A DNA stretch of 64,000 bases from Martinezella tropici. GTDB lineage: Bacteria > Pseudomonadota > Alphaproteobacteria > Rhizobiales > Rhizobiaceae. The notes under the pieces were generated by a model. That model made no database searches. It worked only from the letters and a program-made list of their open reading frames with translations, and had not been told where the DNA came from. This document shows, piece by piece, positions 16,370 through 25,035 of this stretch (the first letter of the stretch is position 1; every line of letters begins with the position of its first letter). The translations under genes and the position numbers were made by a program. Location of the stretch: assembly GCF_003287875.1 (NCBI RefSeq), contig NZ_QMKK01000048.1:124001-188000 (forward strand), in the 5' to 3' direction.

Positions 16370-17155
16370 TTACAGCCCAAGCCAGATCCTGACGGGATGG
16401 GTGGGATCCGCCAGCAGCTTGATCGCAAAGGCTATGCAGACGATGACGAGCAGCGGCTTGATCAGTTTCGCACCGATGCGCATGGCAAGCCGCGAGCCGA
16501 GCTGCGCGCCGAGGAATTGGCCGAGCCCCATCGTCAGACCGACCTTCCAAAGGATGGCGCCGGAGGAGATGAAGACGATCAGGCCACCAAGATTCGAGCC
16601 GAAATTGAGCAGCTTCGTATGCGCCGTCGCCTTCAGCAGGCCGAAGCCGGCGAGTGTGACGAAGGCGAGCATCAGGAACGAACCGGTTCCGGGGCCGAAG
16701 GCGCCGTCATAAAAGCCGATCAGCGGCACGAACGTTACGCCGAAGAGTCTGGCGCTCATGCGCCGATGCTTTTCGACATCGCCGAGGTTGGGTTTCAGGG
16801 CGAAATAGAGCGCAATTGCGATCAGCAGGAAGGGCAGGATGATGCGCAGAACCTGGCTCGGCATGATGGTCGCCAGCAATGCACCGAGCATGCCTCCGAT
16901 CACAGCCATCGCCGCCATCGGAAGCTGCTCGCGAAGCTCGACATGTCCTTGCCGGGCATAGGCGATCGTTGCCGAAGCCGCGCCGCAGATCGACTGCACC
17001 TTGTTCGTGCCAAGGGTCTGCAGCGGCGGAATGCCGGCCAGCAGCATGGCAGGCACGGTAATCAGCCCACCGCCGCCGGCGATCGAATCGACGAAACCGG
17101 CGAAGAACGCGGCGGCAAAAAGCAAAAGCAGGAGTTGAACTGTAATGTCTGGCAA
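16370..17155 (-). CDS. TauE/SafE (TSUP) family membrane transporter
   Basis: A 261-residue inner-membrane protein with about eight transmembrane helices. Both family half-repeats are seen: FVDSIAGGGGLITVPAMLLA with GTNKVQSICGAASATIAYAR in the first half, and GFYDGAFGPGTGSFLMLAFV with TKLLNFGSNLGGLIVF in the second. TSUP proteins move sulfite, sulfonates or other small anions. The start is a TTG because no ATG or GTG lies between it and an upstream in-frame stop. It is divergent from cobE with a 148-base gap; in some bacteria TSUP proteins accompany metal or corrinoid genes, but that is not shown here. Confidence 0.87.
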   Translation of the reverse strand: MPDITVQLLLLLFAAAFFAGFVDSIAGGGGLITVPAMLLAGIPPLQTLGTNKVQSICGAASATIAYARQGHVELREQLPMAAMAVIGGMLGALLATIMPSQVLRIILPFLLIAIALYFALKPNLGDVEKHRRMSARLFGVTFVPLIGFYDGAFGPGTGSFLMLAFVTLAGFGLLKATAHTKLLNFGSNLGGLIVFISSGAILWKVGLTMGLGQFLGAQLGSRLAMRIGAKLIKPLLVIVCIAFAIKLLADPTHPVRIWLGL

Positions 17156-17303
17156 GGCGGGGAACTCGGAGGCGGGAAATCAGCGGCCTTCTGGCACTTC
17201 GCTTGTCGCAAGGCAATTGCTATCGAGACACACCAGGCGAAATTGACGCGTCGAAAGGCGCTCGTTACAGCTGTGATATCGGTTGATGCTGTTGGGAGTG
17301 AAC

Positions 17304-17708
17304 ATGACGACCTATGCCAATTCCACCCGCCGCTATCTTCTGGGTCTTGGCTGCGAGCGCGGCACCGACTGGAACGACGTGCGGATGCTTGCGGAAAGAG
17401 CTTTTCAGGAGGTTGGGATCGGGAGCCAGCAGGTTCTGGCCGTCGTGTCGATCGATACGCGCATGAATGAGCAGGCGATCCTCGAGACCGCCACGCATTT
17501 CCGTCTGCCAGTCCGCTTCTTCAAGGCGGCCGCATTGGAGCGGGAGACACCCAGGCTGAAGAACCCGTCCGAACTCGTTTTCGCCCATACCGGTTGTCAT
17601 GGCGTCGCGGAAGCTGCGGCGCTTGCGGCGGCCGGGCCGGATTCGGAGCTTGTGCTCCCGAAGATCAAATCCAGTTTTGCGACGGCGGCGATCGCTAGAA
17701 TTGCCTGA
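17304..17708 (+). CDS. cobE: Cobalamin biosynthesis protein CobE (CbiG C-terminal-like)
   Basis: A 134-residue protein matching the C-terminal domain of CbiG. Diagnostic parts are LGLGCERGTDWNDVRMLAE at residues 14-32, VVSIDTRMNEQAILETA, and LPVRFFKAAALE. In the aerobic pathway CobE is required for full cobalamin synthesis and is thought to bind or pass on a precorrin intermediate. The ATG at 17304 has GGGAG at the right distance; earlier TTG/ATG codons at 17283-17286 lack one. It stands alone, 150 bases before a nucleoside hydrolase. Confidence 0.88.
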   Translation: MTTYANSTRRYLLGLGCERGTDWNDVRMLAERAFQEVGIGSQQVLAVVSIDTRMNEQAILETATHFRLPVRFFKAAALERETPRLKNPSELVFAHTGCHGVAEAAALAAAGPDSELVLPKIKSSFATAAIARIA

Positions 17709-17861
17709 GGGCTAACGCTGTCAGACTTAAATGGTCCGTGCGATATCGGTGGGGCATTTCGCCGTCTGCGGTTCTCGTGTATGCCGGTAGTTCAAGCGCG
17801 ATCCGCGATGACGAAAATTCCGAAAGATCAAGCTTATTCAGCATGTTGGTAAGGAAAAATC

Positions 17862-18821
17862 ATGCATAAGGTCATTTATGATACCGATCCGGGCGTTGAC
17901 GACGCCATGGCGCTTCTCTTCCTGCATCGTCACCCGGATATCGACCTTCTTGGCGTGACGACGGTGTTCGGCAACGCCTCAGTGGATACGACGACCCGCA
18001 ATGCGCTGTTCCTGAAGCGCGAGTGGAATATTGCGTGTCCGGTTGCGCGCGGCGCCAGCGTCACTTTCGATCCTTCGCGGCACGAGCGGCCGTGGCCGAT
18101 AATGGTTCACGGCCATAACGGCCTCGGCGACATCGATGTGCCCGATACGATCGACCTGCCGGCCGATCCGCGGCCGGCTTACCAGTTCATCATCGACACC
18201 GTTCGCGCCAATCCGGGCGAGGTGACCCTGGTCGCCGTCGGCCGCATGACCAATTTGGCTCTGGCGCTGAAGCACGATCCGGATATCGCCAAGCTCGTGA
18301 AGGGTGTGGTCATCATGGGCGGCAATTTCTATGTGCCGGGCAATGTCTCTCCGGTTGCGGAAGCCAATATTCACGGTGATCCGGAAGCCGCCGATTTCGT
18401 CATGACGGCGGCCTGGAAAGTGGTCGTGGTGGGCCTCGACGTGACGGCGGTGACGACCATGAGCCGCGGCTATCTGGCCGATATGGCGAGGGACGGCGGA
18501 CCTTCGGTGCAGCTGCTGTCGGATCTATCGCAATCCTATATCGATTTCTACAAGCACGCCGTCGAAGACGGCATGATGGTGCACGACAGCTGCGCCTGCG
18601 TCTATGTCGTCGCGCCGGAGCTGTTCGACACGATCGAAGGTTCGGTCCGCGTCGTCTGCGGCGGCATTGCCGATGGTCAGACGATCGTCAAGCCGAACGG
18701 CCGTCATTTCCCGCCGGGCGATTGGGACAATCTGCCGAGCCAGATCGTCTGCACCGGCATTCGCTCACAGCAGGTCGTCGATCTGATCCGCGACGTGATC
18801 CTGGGCAAGATCAGACATTAA
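17862..18821 (+). CDS. Nucleoside hydrolase (IunH/RihA-type)
   Basis: A 319-residue calcium-dependent hydrolase that splits ribonucleosides into base and ribose. The N-terminal metal motif YDTDPGVDDAMAL (residues 6-18) is intact, with the conserved GVTTVFGNASVD and, later, IMGGNF and VVVGLDVTAVTTMS. The C-terminal active-site region MMVHDSCACVYVVAPELF is also typical. Length is standard and AAGGAAAAA precedes the ATG. Its location between cobE and cobA is odd: no cobalamin step needs it, though base salvage around the lower ligand is conceivable. A hairpin follows it. Confidence 0.93.
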   Translation: MHKVIYDTDPGVDDAMALLFLHRHPDIDLLGVTTVFGNASVDTTTRNALFLKREWNIACPVARGASVTFDPSRHERPWPIMVHGHNGLGDIDVPDTIDLPADPRPAYQFIIDTVRANPGEVTLVAVGRMTNLALALKHDPDIAKLVKGVVIMGGNFYVPGNVSPVAEANIHGDPEAADFVMTAAWKVVVVGLDVTAVTTMSRGYLADMARDGGPSVQLLSDLSQSYIDFYKHAVEDGMMVHDSCACVYVVAPELFDTIEGSVRVVCGGIADGQTIVKPNGRHFPPGDWDNLPSQIVCTGIRSQQVVDLIRDVILGKIRH

Positions 18822-18830
18822 ATTCTCTCT

Positions 18831-18852
18831 GAAGGGGGCGCGTGCCCCCTTC
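18831..18852 (+). terminator. Hairpin after the nucleoside hydrolase gene
   Basis: Perfect nine-base-pair stem GAAGGGGGC / GCCCCCTTC with a four-base loop, ten bases after the stop. No T-run follows, so termination may be partial or factor-dependent. A second stem (TTCCGGAC at 18903-18910 with GTCCGGAA at 18918-18925) lies further on, before cobA. Confidence 0.5.
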
Positions 18853-19109
18853 ACATCTCGCTGAAGAGCCATTTCCTCAGCTTATTGTGGGCCTATTTAA
18901 GTTTCCGGACATACCAAGTCCGGAATGTCATACGATCAATCAATAGGTTTTTCATTTCCTGTCGCCGTTGGAAAAGCTCATAGCGTGCTATCGCTCACGC
19001 TGGGCAGTCCTATGGCGTAATGTCGGCAATGGGAACGATGTCGAACCGAGGCTGTCTTATCCCGTTCTCAACATTGCAATTTCGCCCATCCGGGCATAGG
19101 ACACATGGG

Positions 19110-19958
19110 ATGAACGATACCGCTTTTTCCACTCTGCCGGCCTTGGAGCCGGGCTCCGTCTGGCTCGTCGGCGCCGGGCCGGGCGATCCGGGGCTCCTGA
19201 CCCTGCTGGCGGCCAAAGGGCTGGCTGAGGCGGATATCATCGTGCATGACGCCCTGGTGAACGAGGATTGCCTCAAGCTCGCCCGATCGGGTGTGGTGCT
19301 GGAATATGCCGGCAAGCGCGGCGGCAAGCCTTCTGCCAAGCAGCGGGATATTTCTCTGCGGCTGGTGGAGCTAGCGCGGGCAGGCAAGCGCGTGCTGCGC
19401 CTGAAGGGCGGCGATCCTTTCGTTTTCGGGCGCGGCGGTGAGGAGGCGTTGACACTCGTCGAGCACGGAATTCCCTTCCGCATCGTGCCCGGCATTACGG
19501 CTGGGATCGGCGGTTTGGCCTATGCCGGCATTCCCGTCACCCATCGCGACGTCAATCACGCCGTCACCTTCCTCACCGGCCATGATTCGTCCGGTGTTGT
19601 GCCAGACGCCATCAATTGGGAGGCCATCGGCAGGGGATCGCCCGTCATCGTCATGTATATGGCGATGAAGCACATCGCCCAGATCAGCGCCAATCTCATT
19701 GCCGCCGGCCGTTCGGCGGACGAACCCGTTGCCTTCGTCTGCAATGCGGCGACATCCTCTCAACAAGTCCTGGAGACGACGCTCGGGCGAGCGCCTGTTG
19801 ATGTCGAAGCTTCCGGTCTCGAGCCGCCGGCTATCGTCGTCGTCGGCGAGGTGGTGAAATTGCGGTCATCGCTCGATTGGCTTGGCGCCCTATCCGGCCG
19901 CACGCTGGTGCCGGCCGCTGAAAGGCCCGGCGAAAGCGGACGCAAGGTGTCGGCATGA
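19110..19958 (+). CDS. cobA: Uroporphyrinogen-III C-methyltransferase CobA (SUMT)
   Basis: A 282-residue SAM-dependent enzyme converting uroporphyrinogen III to precorrin-2, the entry step to the corrin and siroheme branches. SUMT signatures are present: VGAGPGDPGLLTLLAAKGL near residue 17, YAGKRGGKPSAKQ, LRLKGGDPFVFGRGGEE, VPGITAGIGGLAYAGIPVTH and PVIVMYMAMKH. It lacks the CysG dehydrogenase/ferrochelatase part. A longer frame opens at 19020, but the ATG at 19110 with AGGA upstream gives the normal N-terminus. Its end overlaps cobB by ATGA, starting the cobA-cobB-cobC-cobD run. Confidence 0.95.
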   Translation: MNDTAFSTLPALEPGSVWLVGAGPGDPGLLTLLAAKGLAEADIIVHDALVNEDCLKLARSGVVLEYAGKRGGKPSAKQRDISLRLVELARAGKRVLRLKGGDPFVFGRGGEEALTLVEHGIPFRIVPGITAGIGGLAYAGIPVTHRDVNHAVTFLTGHDSSGVVPDAINWEAIGRGSPVIVMYMAMKHIAQISANLIAAGRSADEPVAFVCNAATSSQQVLETTLGRAPVDVEASGLEPPAIVVVGEVVKLRSSLDWLGALSGRTLVPAAERPGESGRKVSA

Positions 19959-21262
19959 GCGGGCTTCTGATCGCGGCACCTTCATCAGGCTCCGGTAAGA
20001 CCACATTTACACTCGGTCTGCTGAGAGCACTGCGAAACAGGGGTGTCGCGGTCGCATCCGGCAAAGCCGGACCGGATTACATCGACCCCGCCTTTCATGC
20101 GGCAGCGGTCGGATCGGCCTGCCTCAATTTCGATCCCTGGGCCATGCGCGCCGAACTCATTTCCGCTAACGCGGCACTTCATCGCGCCGGCGGAAGGATG
20201 CTCGTCACCGAGGGGATGATGGGCCTGTTCGACGGTGCTGCTGACGGTACGGGCACGCCGGCGGATCTTGCCGCCTTGCTTGGCTTGTCCGTCGTGCTCG
20301 TCGTCGACTGCTCGCGCATGTCGCAATCGGTTGCCGCCATCGTTACCGGTTTTGCCAATTTCCGTGCCGATATCCGCATTGCCGGTGTCGTGCTCAATCG
20401 CGTCGCCAGCGACAGGCATGAGAGAATGCTGCGCCAGGCGTTGAATGCGGTGCATATGCCTGTTGTCGCGGTTATCCGCAGTGATGCCGTCCTGGCATTG
20501 CCGGAGAGGCATCTCGGTCTTGTGCAGGCGGGAGAGCACGGTGCACTGGAGCAGTTTATCGAGGCGGCTGCCGAGGTCGTCTCGAAAGCCTGCGATTTCG
20601 ATCTGCTGTTGAGGGCGGCGCACCAGCATCTCGTTCGCACCTCAGCGGCCAATATTGCGCGGCTTATGCCGTTCGGCCAGCGCATTGCGGTCGCGCGGGA
20701 TATCGCTTTCGCCTTCTGCTATGAGCATATGCTGCTCGGTTGGAAGCGGCGTGGCGCGGAAATATCCTTCTTTTCTCCGCTCGCGGACGAAGCCCCCTCG
20801 GCCGATGCCGATGCCATCTATCTGCCGGGCGGCTATCCGGAATTGCACGCCCCTAAGCTTGCTGCCGCTCAGCATTTCCGGGATGGCGTGAAGACGGCGG
20901 CTTCCCGCGGGGTGCGCATCTATGGCGAGTGCGGCGGCTATATGGTGCTCGGCGAGGGGCTTGTAGATGCGGCAGGTGCGCGCCACGAAATGCTGAGCCT
21001 CTTGCCCGTGGTCACCAGTTATGAGAAGCGGCAGCGTCATTTAGGCTATCGGCGCGTGGTGCCGCTTGCCGGCTCTTTTTTCGACAAGCCGATGACGGCC
21101 CATGAGTTTCATTATTCGACCATCGTCTCGGAAGGTGAGGCGGACCGTCTGTTTGCAGTGAGGGATGCGCTCAATAACGATCTCGGTGCCGCCGGCTTAC
21201 AGCGTGGCAACGTTGCCGGCTCCTACATGCATTTGATCGATCTCGCCGGTGACGCCGTATGA
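19955..21262 (+). CDS. cobB: Hydrogenobyrinic acid a,c-diamide synthase CobB
   Basis: A 435-residue glutamine-dependent synthetase amidating the a and c carboxyls of hydrogenobyrinic acid before cobalt insertion. The N-terminal domain has the P-loop APSSGSGKTTFTLGL (residues 6-20) and VTEGMMGLFDGAADGTGTPA. The C-terminal amidotransferase domain has YLPGGYPELHAPKLA and the nucleophile Cys326 in YGECGGYMVLGEGLVD, and EFHYST near the end. It is four bases overlapped with cobA before it and cobC after it, so the three are translated together. Confidence 0.95.
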   Translation: MSGLLIAAPSSGSGKTTFTLGLLRALRNRGVAVASGKAGPDYIDPAFHAAAVGSACLNFDPWAMRAELISANAALHRAGGRMLVTEGMMGLFDGAADGTGTPADLAALLGLSVVLVVDCSRMSQSVAAIVTGFANFRADIRIAGVVLNRVASDRHERMLRQALNAVHMPVVAVIRSDAVLALPERHLGLVQAGEHGALEQFIEAAAEVVSKACDFDLLLRAAHQHLVRTSAANIARLMPFGQRIAVARDIAFAFCYEHMLLGWKRRGAEISFFSPLADEAPSADADAIYLPGGYPELHAPKLAAAQHFRDGVKTAASRGVRIYGECGGYMVLGEGLVDAAGARHEMLSLLPVVTSYEKRQRHLGYRRVVPLAGSFFDKPMTAHEFHYSTIVSEGEADRLFAVRDALNNDLGAAGLQRGNVAGSYMHLIDLAGDAV

Positions 21263-22278
21263 CCAACAGGATCGTCCATGGAGGCGGCATCACGGCTGCG
21301 GCACGCCAATATGGCGGTCGTCCGGAGGAATGGCTGGATCTCTCCACCGGCATCAATCCCAATCCGGTGACGCTGCCGGAAATCCCTGTCGCGGCATGGC
21401 ACAGGTTGCCTGACCAGCATTTGCACGAGCGGGCGCGGGAAGCGGCGAGGAACTATTACCGCAGCGGCGATATTCTGCCCTTGCCGGTTCCCGGCACGCA
21501 GTCCGTCATTCAATTGCTTCCGAGGCTGGTTCCCGGTGGCAGCGTCGCGATCCTCTCGCCGACCTATGGCGAATATGCGAGAGCCTTTACGCTGGCGGGG
21601 CTGCGGGTCCGCCAGGTTTCGACGATTGCCGAACTCACCGCCGACGACAGGCTGGTCGTTGCCGTCAATCCCAACAATCCCGATGGGCGGAGACTGCCCA
21701 TCGAGCAGTTGCGGGATTTGCACGACAGGCTACGGAGCCAAGGGGGGAGCCTTCTTGTCGATGAGGCCTTCGGCGATATGGAGCCGGCAGCGAGCGTGGC
21801 GCCTTTTGCCGCCTCGATGCCGAATCTCATCATCTTCCGTTCGTTCGGAAAGTTTTTCGGCCTGGCCGGCCTTCGTCTCGGGTTCGTGATTGCCGAGGCC
21901 GCGATCCTAACCCGTTTCGAGGATTGGCTCGGTCCCTGGGCGGTTTCCGGGCCGGCTCTTTCGATCGCCGCGTCGCTCGTGGAAGGCGATACAGGCGCCA
22001 TCCGAAACCGCATTCTTCAACGGTATTCGGCGCTGGAAGGAGTTCTTCGTCGATCGACGCTTGAGATCGCCGGCGGCACCCCCCTGTTTGCACTGGTTGC
22101 AGACGACCGCGCCGAGGGCCTATATACGCATCTTTGCCGCCATCGTATCCTGGTCCGCAAGTTCGATTACGCCCGCAATTGGCTGCGCTTCGGACTGACC
22201 CCGGACGAGGAGGCTGATCAAAGACTCGCCGGGGTGCTAGAGTCGGATGATTTTAGGTCTGTTCGACCTAAAATCTGA
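21259..22278 (+). CDS. cobC: CobC, threonine-phosphate decarboxylase-like PLP enzyme
   Basis: A 339-residue fold-type I aminotransferase-like protein acting in aminopropanol-arm supply or attachment in the aerobic pathway. The N-terminus carries HGGGITAAARQYGG and LDLSTGINPNP; the PLP lysine is Lys198 in SFGKFFGLAGLRLGF; VNPNNPDGR and DEAFGDMEP are the cofactor contacts. The last dozen residues (after LAGVL) are encoded by a palindromic intergenic-type repeat, so the natural C-terminus has probably been replaced or extended. Overlaps cobB by ATGA; cobD follows after 90 bases of repeats. Confidence 0.92.
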   Translation: MTNRIVHGGGITAAARQYGGRPEEWLDLSTGINPNPVTLPEIPVAAWHRLPDQHLHERAREAARNYYRSGDILPLPVPGTQSVIQLLPRLVPGGSVAILSPTYGEYARAFTLAGLRVRQVSTIAELTADDRLVVAVNPNNPDGRRLPIEQLRDLHDRLRSQGGSLLVDEAFGDMEPAASVAPFAASMPNLIIFRSFGKFFGLAGLRLGFVIAEAAILTRFEDWLGPWAVSGPALSIAASLVEGDTGAIRNRILQRYSALEGVLRRSTLEIAGGTPLFALVADDRAEGLYTHLCRHRILVRKFDYARNWLRFGLTPDEEADQRLAGVLESDDFRSVRPKI

Positions 22279-22290
22279 ATCCGCTCTAGA
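22238..22290. repeat. Palindrome overlapping the 3' end of cobC
   Basis: Core arms GATTTTAGGTC (22249-22259) and GACCTAAAATC (22265-22275) enclose a five-base loop, and the palindrome extends outwards with mismatches to CTAGAG / CTCTAG. The cobC stop codon lies just after the right core arm. The pattern is that of a common rhizobial intergenic repeat. It could also act as an RNA hairpin between cobC and cobD. Confidence 0.75.
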
Positions 22291-22301
22291 AACAAAGAAG
22301 T

Positions 22302-22353
22302 AGAGCATGATGGTGTCCGAAAACCGCTCAAATACTTTTCGGCATCATGCTCT
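22302..22353. repeat. Palindromic repeat in the cobC-cobD gap
   Basis: AGAGCATGATG and CATCATGCTCT form the outer arms, with CCGAAAA and TTTTCGG as an inner pair. This is a widespread type of short intergenic palindrome in Rhizobium genomes. It ends 15 bases before the cobD ATG and follows directly after the repeat that overlaps cobC. Confidence 0.75.
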
Positions 22354-22368
22354 AAAGGATTATTCGCA

Positions 22369-23349
22369 ATGACCGCCGACGAACATTTACTCATTCTGGT
22401 CCTTGCCTTGCTGCTCGACCGTATCGTCGGCGATCCCCACTGGTTGTGGAAGCGCTTTCCGCACCCGGTCGTGCTGTTCGGCAAGGCGATTTCATATTTC
22501 GACGGCCGGTTCAATGCAAAGCATCTGCCCGGAGTGCTCCGCCGCCGCAACGGGATCATGTCCATCGTCGCGCTGCTCATGGGAGCTGCCATCGCCGGCT
22601 GGGCCATTCATGGATTTCTCGCCTTCTTCGGCTGGCTTGGCATATTGGCAGAAGCGATACTCGCGGCGGTTTTCCTGGCGCAGAAAAGCCTTGCCGATCA
22701 TGTCGGCGAGGTATCGCGTGCGCTGCGTGCGGACGGTCTGGAAGGCGGTCGGTTGGCCGTATCGCGCATCGTCGGCCGCGACCCCGAGACGCTGGATGAA
22801 CCCGGGATTTGCCGCGCGGCCATCGAAAGCCTCGCCGAGAATTTTTCCGACGGCGTCGTTGCCCCCGCCCTTTGGTACGGTTTTTTCGGCCTTCCGGGCC
22901 TGTTCTTCTACAAGATGCTCAATACCGCCGATTCGATGATCGGCCACAAGTCCGAGACCTATATAGATTTCGGCCGCGCCGCCGCGCGCCTGGATGATAT
23001 TGCCAACTGGCCGGCTGCACGGCTCTCCATTCTGCTGATTGCTGCCGGAGCCTTGGCCAAGCGGGGGATTTCCGCGCTTGGAAATGCGATCCGCATCGGG
23101 GTCCGGGACGGCGGACTGCACCGTTCGCCCAATTCCGGCAGGCCGGAGGCCGCCATGGCAGGCGCGCTTGATATCCAGCTCGCCGGTCCGAGAATCTATG
23201 GCGGGGAACTCGTGCGTGAACCGATGATCAACGGTTCCGGCCGCGATACCGCTACCGTCAGCGATATCGAAGCCGGTATTTCCATCTTCTATTCCGCATG
23301 CTCGATGCTGACATTTCTCGCCTTTTTGGGATTTCTGCTGCTGCTGTGA
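22369..23349 (+). CDS. cobD: Adenosylcobinamide-phosphate synthase CobD (CbiB)
   Basis: A 326-residue inner-membrane protein that attaches the aminopropanol arm to adenosylcobyric acid. Family signatures are LLDRIVGDPHWLWKRFPHPV at the N-terminus, VSRIVGRDPETLDEPGICRA and AAIESLAENFSDGVVAPALW in the middle, LNTADSMIGHKSETYIDFGR, and HRSPNSGRPEAAMAGAL towards the end. About five hydrophobic segments are present. It ends the cobA-B-C-D run, although 90 bases of repeats separate it from cobC, and no ribosome binding site is strong (AAGGAT 13 bases upstream). Confidence 0.95.
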   Translation: MTADEHLLILVLALLLDRIVGDPHWLWKRFPHPVVLFGKAISYFDGRFNAKHLPGVLRRRNGIMSIVALLMGAAIAGWAIHGFLAFFGWLGILAEAILAAVFLAQKSLADHVGEVSRALRADGLEGGRLAVSRIVGRDPETLDEPGICRAAIESLAENFSDGVVAPALWYGFFGLPGLFFYKMLNTADSMIGHKSETYIDFGRAAARLDDIANWPAARLSILLIAAGALAKRGISALGNAIRIGVRDGGLHRSPNSGRPEAAMAGALDIQLAGPRIYGGELVREPMINGSGRDTATVSDIEAGISIFYSACSMLTFLAFLGFLLLL

Positions 23350-23468
23350 GCGCCCCTAAATTAAGCAATCGCTCACTATATGTATTAATTTGGTATAATT
23401 AGCATAGCGATAGAATTCCCCATCGTCTGAATTGCTCTGGAAGGAAGCAAACAGTCGGAGGGGGCAAG

Positions 23469-23897
23469 ATGAAGCGTGTCGCATTCGTAGCAACGGCATG
23501 TCTGTTCATGCAGTTTCATGCCATTTCGGCTCATGCCGGAACTGTTCTTGCAGTGGTCGATCTTCGATCGCAAACAATGACCGTTTCCGAGGACGGGGCT
23601 TTTAAATATCGCTGGCGCGTATCGACGGCTCGCACGGGTTATGTGACGCCTGTCGGCTCCTATACCGCCAAATGGTTGTCCAGGGATCACCGCTCGAAGA
23701 AATATGACGATGCGCCGATGCCCTATGCCGTGTTCTTCAACGGCGGCTATGCCATTCACGGCACTTACGAGGTGAGGCGACTTGGCCGGCCGGCATCGCA
23801 TGGCTGCGTGCGGCTCGACACACGCAACGCCGCCACTTTCTTTGCGATGACGTCGGATGCGGGGCTTCACAATACCCGCATCGTGATCAGCGATTAG
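23469..23897 (+). CDS. Periplasmic L,D-transpeptidase (YkuD family)
   Basis: A 142-residue exported protein. Residues 1-23 form a signal peptide ending AHA. The rest is one YkuD domain with IHGTY (His97) and the catalytic motif SHGCVRL (His111, Cys113). Such enzymes make 3-3 cross-links in peptidoglycan or attach proteins to it, an important linkage in Rhizobiales. It is short, with no extra binding domain. GGAGGGGGCAAG upstream gives a strong ribosome binding site. It is a single gene between cobD and the lipid A cluster. Confidence 0.93.
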   Translation: MKRVAFVATACLFMQFHAISAHAGTVLAVVDLRSQTMTVSEDGAFKYRWRVSTARTGYVTPVGSYTAKWLSRDHRSKKYDDAPMPYAVFFNGGYAIHGTYEVRRLGRPASHGCVRLDTRNAATFFAMTSDAGLHNTRIVISD

Positions 23898-24114
23898 CGC
23901 CGCAACGCGGCAAGCCTTTCGCTTCGCTGTAGCCGCAATACTGCCGCATCTTGCGCGCATGTCGCCCTTGATTCCGCAATTGTGACGCGATCGTCACTTT
24001 GCTGTTTGCGCAACAGTGCTTCGCCAAATTGCCGGAGTTTCTGGTGGAAACCATTGGCTTTTGATATGGATTTCCCTATGAGGGGGTGAATTATTATTTC
24101 AAGAGGTATGGGCA

Positions 24115-24393
24115 GTGACTGCTACATTTGACAAAGTTGCCGACATCATCGCTGAAACCAGCGAAATCGATCGTGACACGATCACCCCGGATAGCCACAC
24201 GATCGACGACCTCGGTATCGACAGCCTGGACTTCCTGGATATCGTCTTTGCTATCGACAAGGAGTTCGGCATCAAGATCCCGCTCGAGAAGTGGACGCAG
24301 GAAGTCAACGAAGGCAAGGTCTCGACCGAAGAGTACTTCGTCCTGAAGAATCTCTGCGCCAAGATCGATGAATTGCGCGCCGCCAAGGGCTGA
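24115..24393 (+). CDS. acpXL: Acyl carrier protein AcpXL for very-long-chain fatty acid of lipid A
   Basis: A 92-residue acidic carrier protein. Ser37 in DDLGIDSLDFLD is the phosphopantetheine attachment site. The C-terminal part (LEKWTQEVNEGKVSTEEYF) differs from the general AcpP and is typical of AcpXL. It carries the growing 26-28 carbon hydroxy acid used in rhizobial lipid A. GTG is the start, with AGAGG eight bases upstream; a nearby ATG is out of frame. It heads the cluster acpXL-fabZ-fabF2-fabF1-adh-lpxXL, all on one strand. Confidence 0.96.
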   Translation: MTATFDKVADIIAETSEIDRDTITPDSHTIDDLGIDSLDFLDIVFAIDKEFGIKIPLEKWTQEVNEGKVSTEEYFVLKNLCAKIDELRAAKG

Positions 24394-24515
24394 GCAACAT
24401 CCTTGCATTTTTTGACGCCCAGCCGCCCCTGAACATGGCGGCCGGGCGGTTTCATTCTTAAATAGCGTATCCCGCCCGACGCATGCTGCGTTATCGGGTT
24501 GGAGCGGAGGCGTTA

Positions 24516-24989
24516 ATGCTGCTGGAATATTTCCAGATGATCGACAGGGTCGAATCGGTCGATCTGTCCAAGGGCCTGTTGAAGGCGCATTCCGTCGTTC
24601 CGGCGAAAAGCCCGGTTTTCGAAGGCCATTTCCCCGGCATGCCGCTTGTCCCGGGTGTTCTGCTGATCGAAACAATGGCGCAGGCCTCGGGCATGCTCGT
24701 GCTTGCCGCGACGAAATTCGCCTATATGCCATTCCTGATGTCGGTGGACGGTGCCAAGATGCGGACGTTCGTCGAGCCGGAAGCCAAACTTGATATCGAG
24801 GCCGAACTCGAGCATGACGGTTCGGGCTTCGCCGTCACCAAGGCGCGCATCACCATCGCCGGAAAGAAGGTCTGCGATGCGCAGTTGAAGCTGCGGACCA
24901 TGCCGTTTAATGAGTTGCCGCTTGGCGATATCGTGCGCAAGCGGGCAGGCGAAGTCGGGCTTCTCGACGCCATCGCCGCCAACGGTTGA
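24516..24989 (+). CDS. fabZ: 3-hydroxyacyl-ACP dehydratase, FabZ-type (VLCFA cluster)
   Basis: A 157-residue hot-dog-fold dehydratase. The catalytic pair is His38 in FEGHFPGMPLVPGVLLIET and Glu52 in the same block. Its C-terminal extension (about residues 130-157) is longer than that of the housekeeping FabZ. The ATG at 24516 is preceded by GGAGCGGAGG, whereas an upstream in-frame ATG at 24483 has no such site. It should dehydrate AcpXL-bound hydroxyacyl intermediates; the neighbours supply the condensation steps. Confidence 0.92.
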   Translation: MLLEYFQMIDRVESVDLSKGLLKAHSVVPAKSPVFEGHFPGMPLVPGVLLIETMAQASGMLVLAATKFAYMPFLMSVDGAKMRTFVEPEAKLDIEAELEHDGSGFAVTKARITIAGKKVCDAQLKLRTMPFNELPLGDIVRKRAGEVGLLDAIAANG

Positions 24990-25035
24990 TGCTGCCGGCT
25001 TGTTCGGCGCCGCCGCATTCGAAGAGGATTGATGA

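Noticed and set aside
18822..19109. A cobalamin riboswitch before cobA, or before cobE and cobQ
   Set aside because: No B12 box or other core block was found in these upstream regions.
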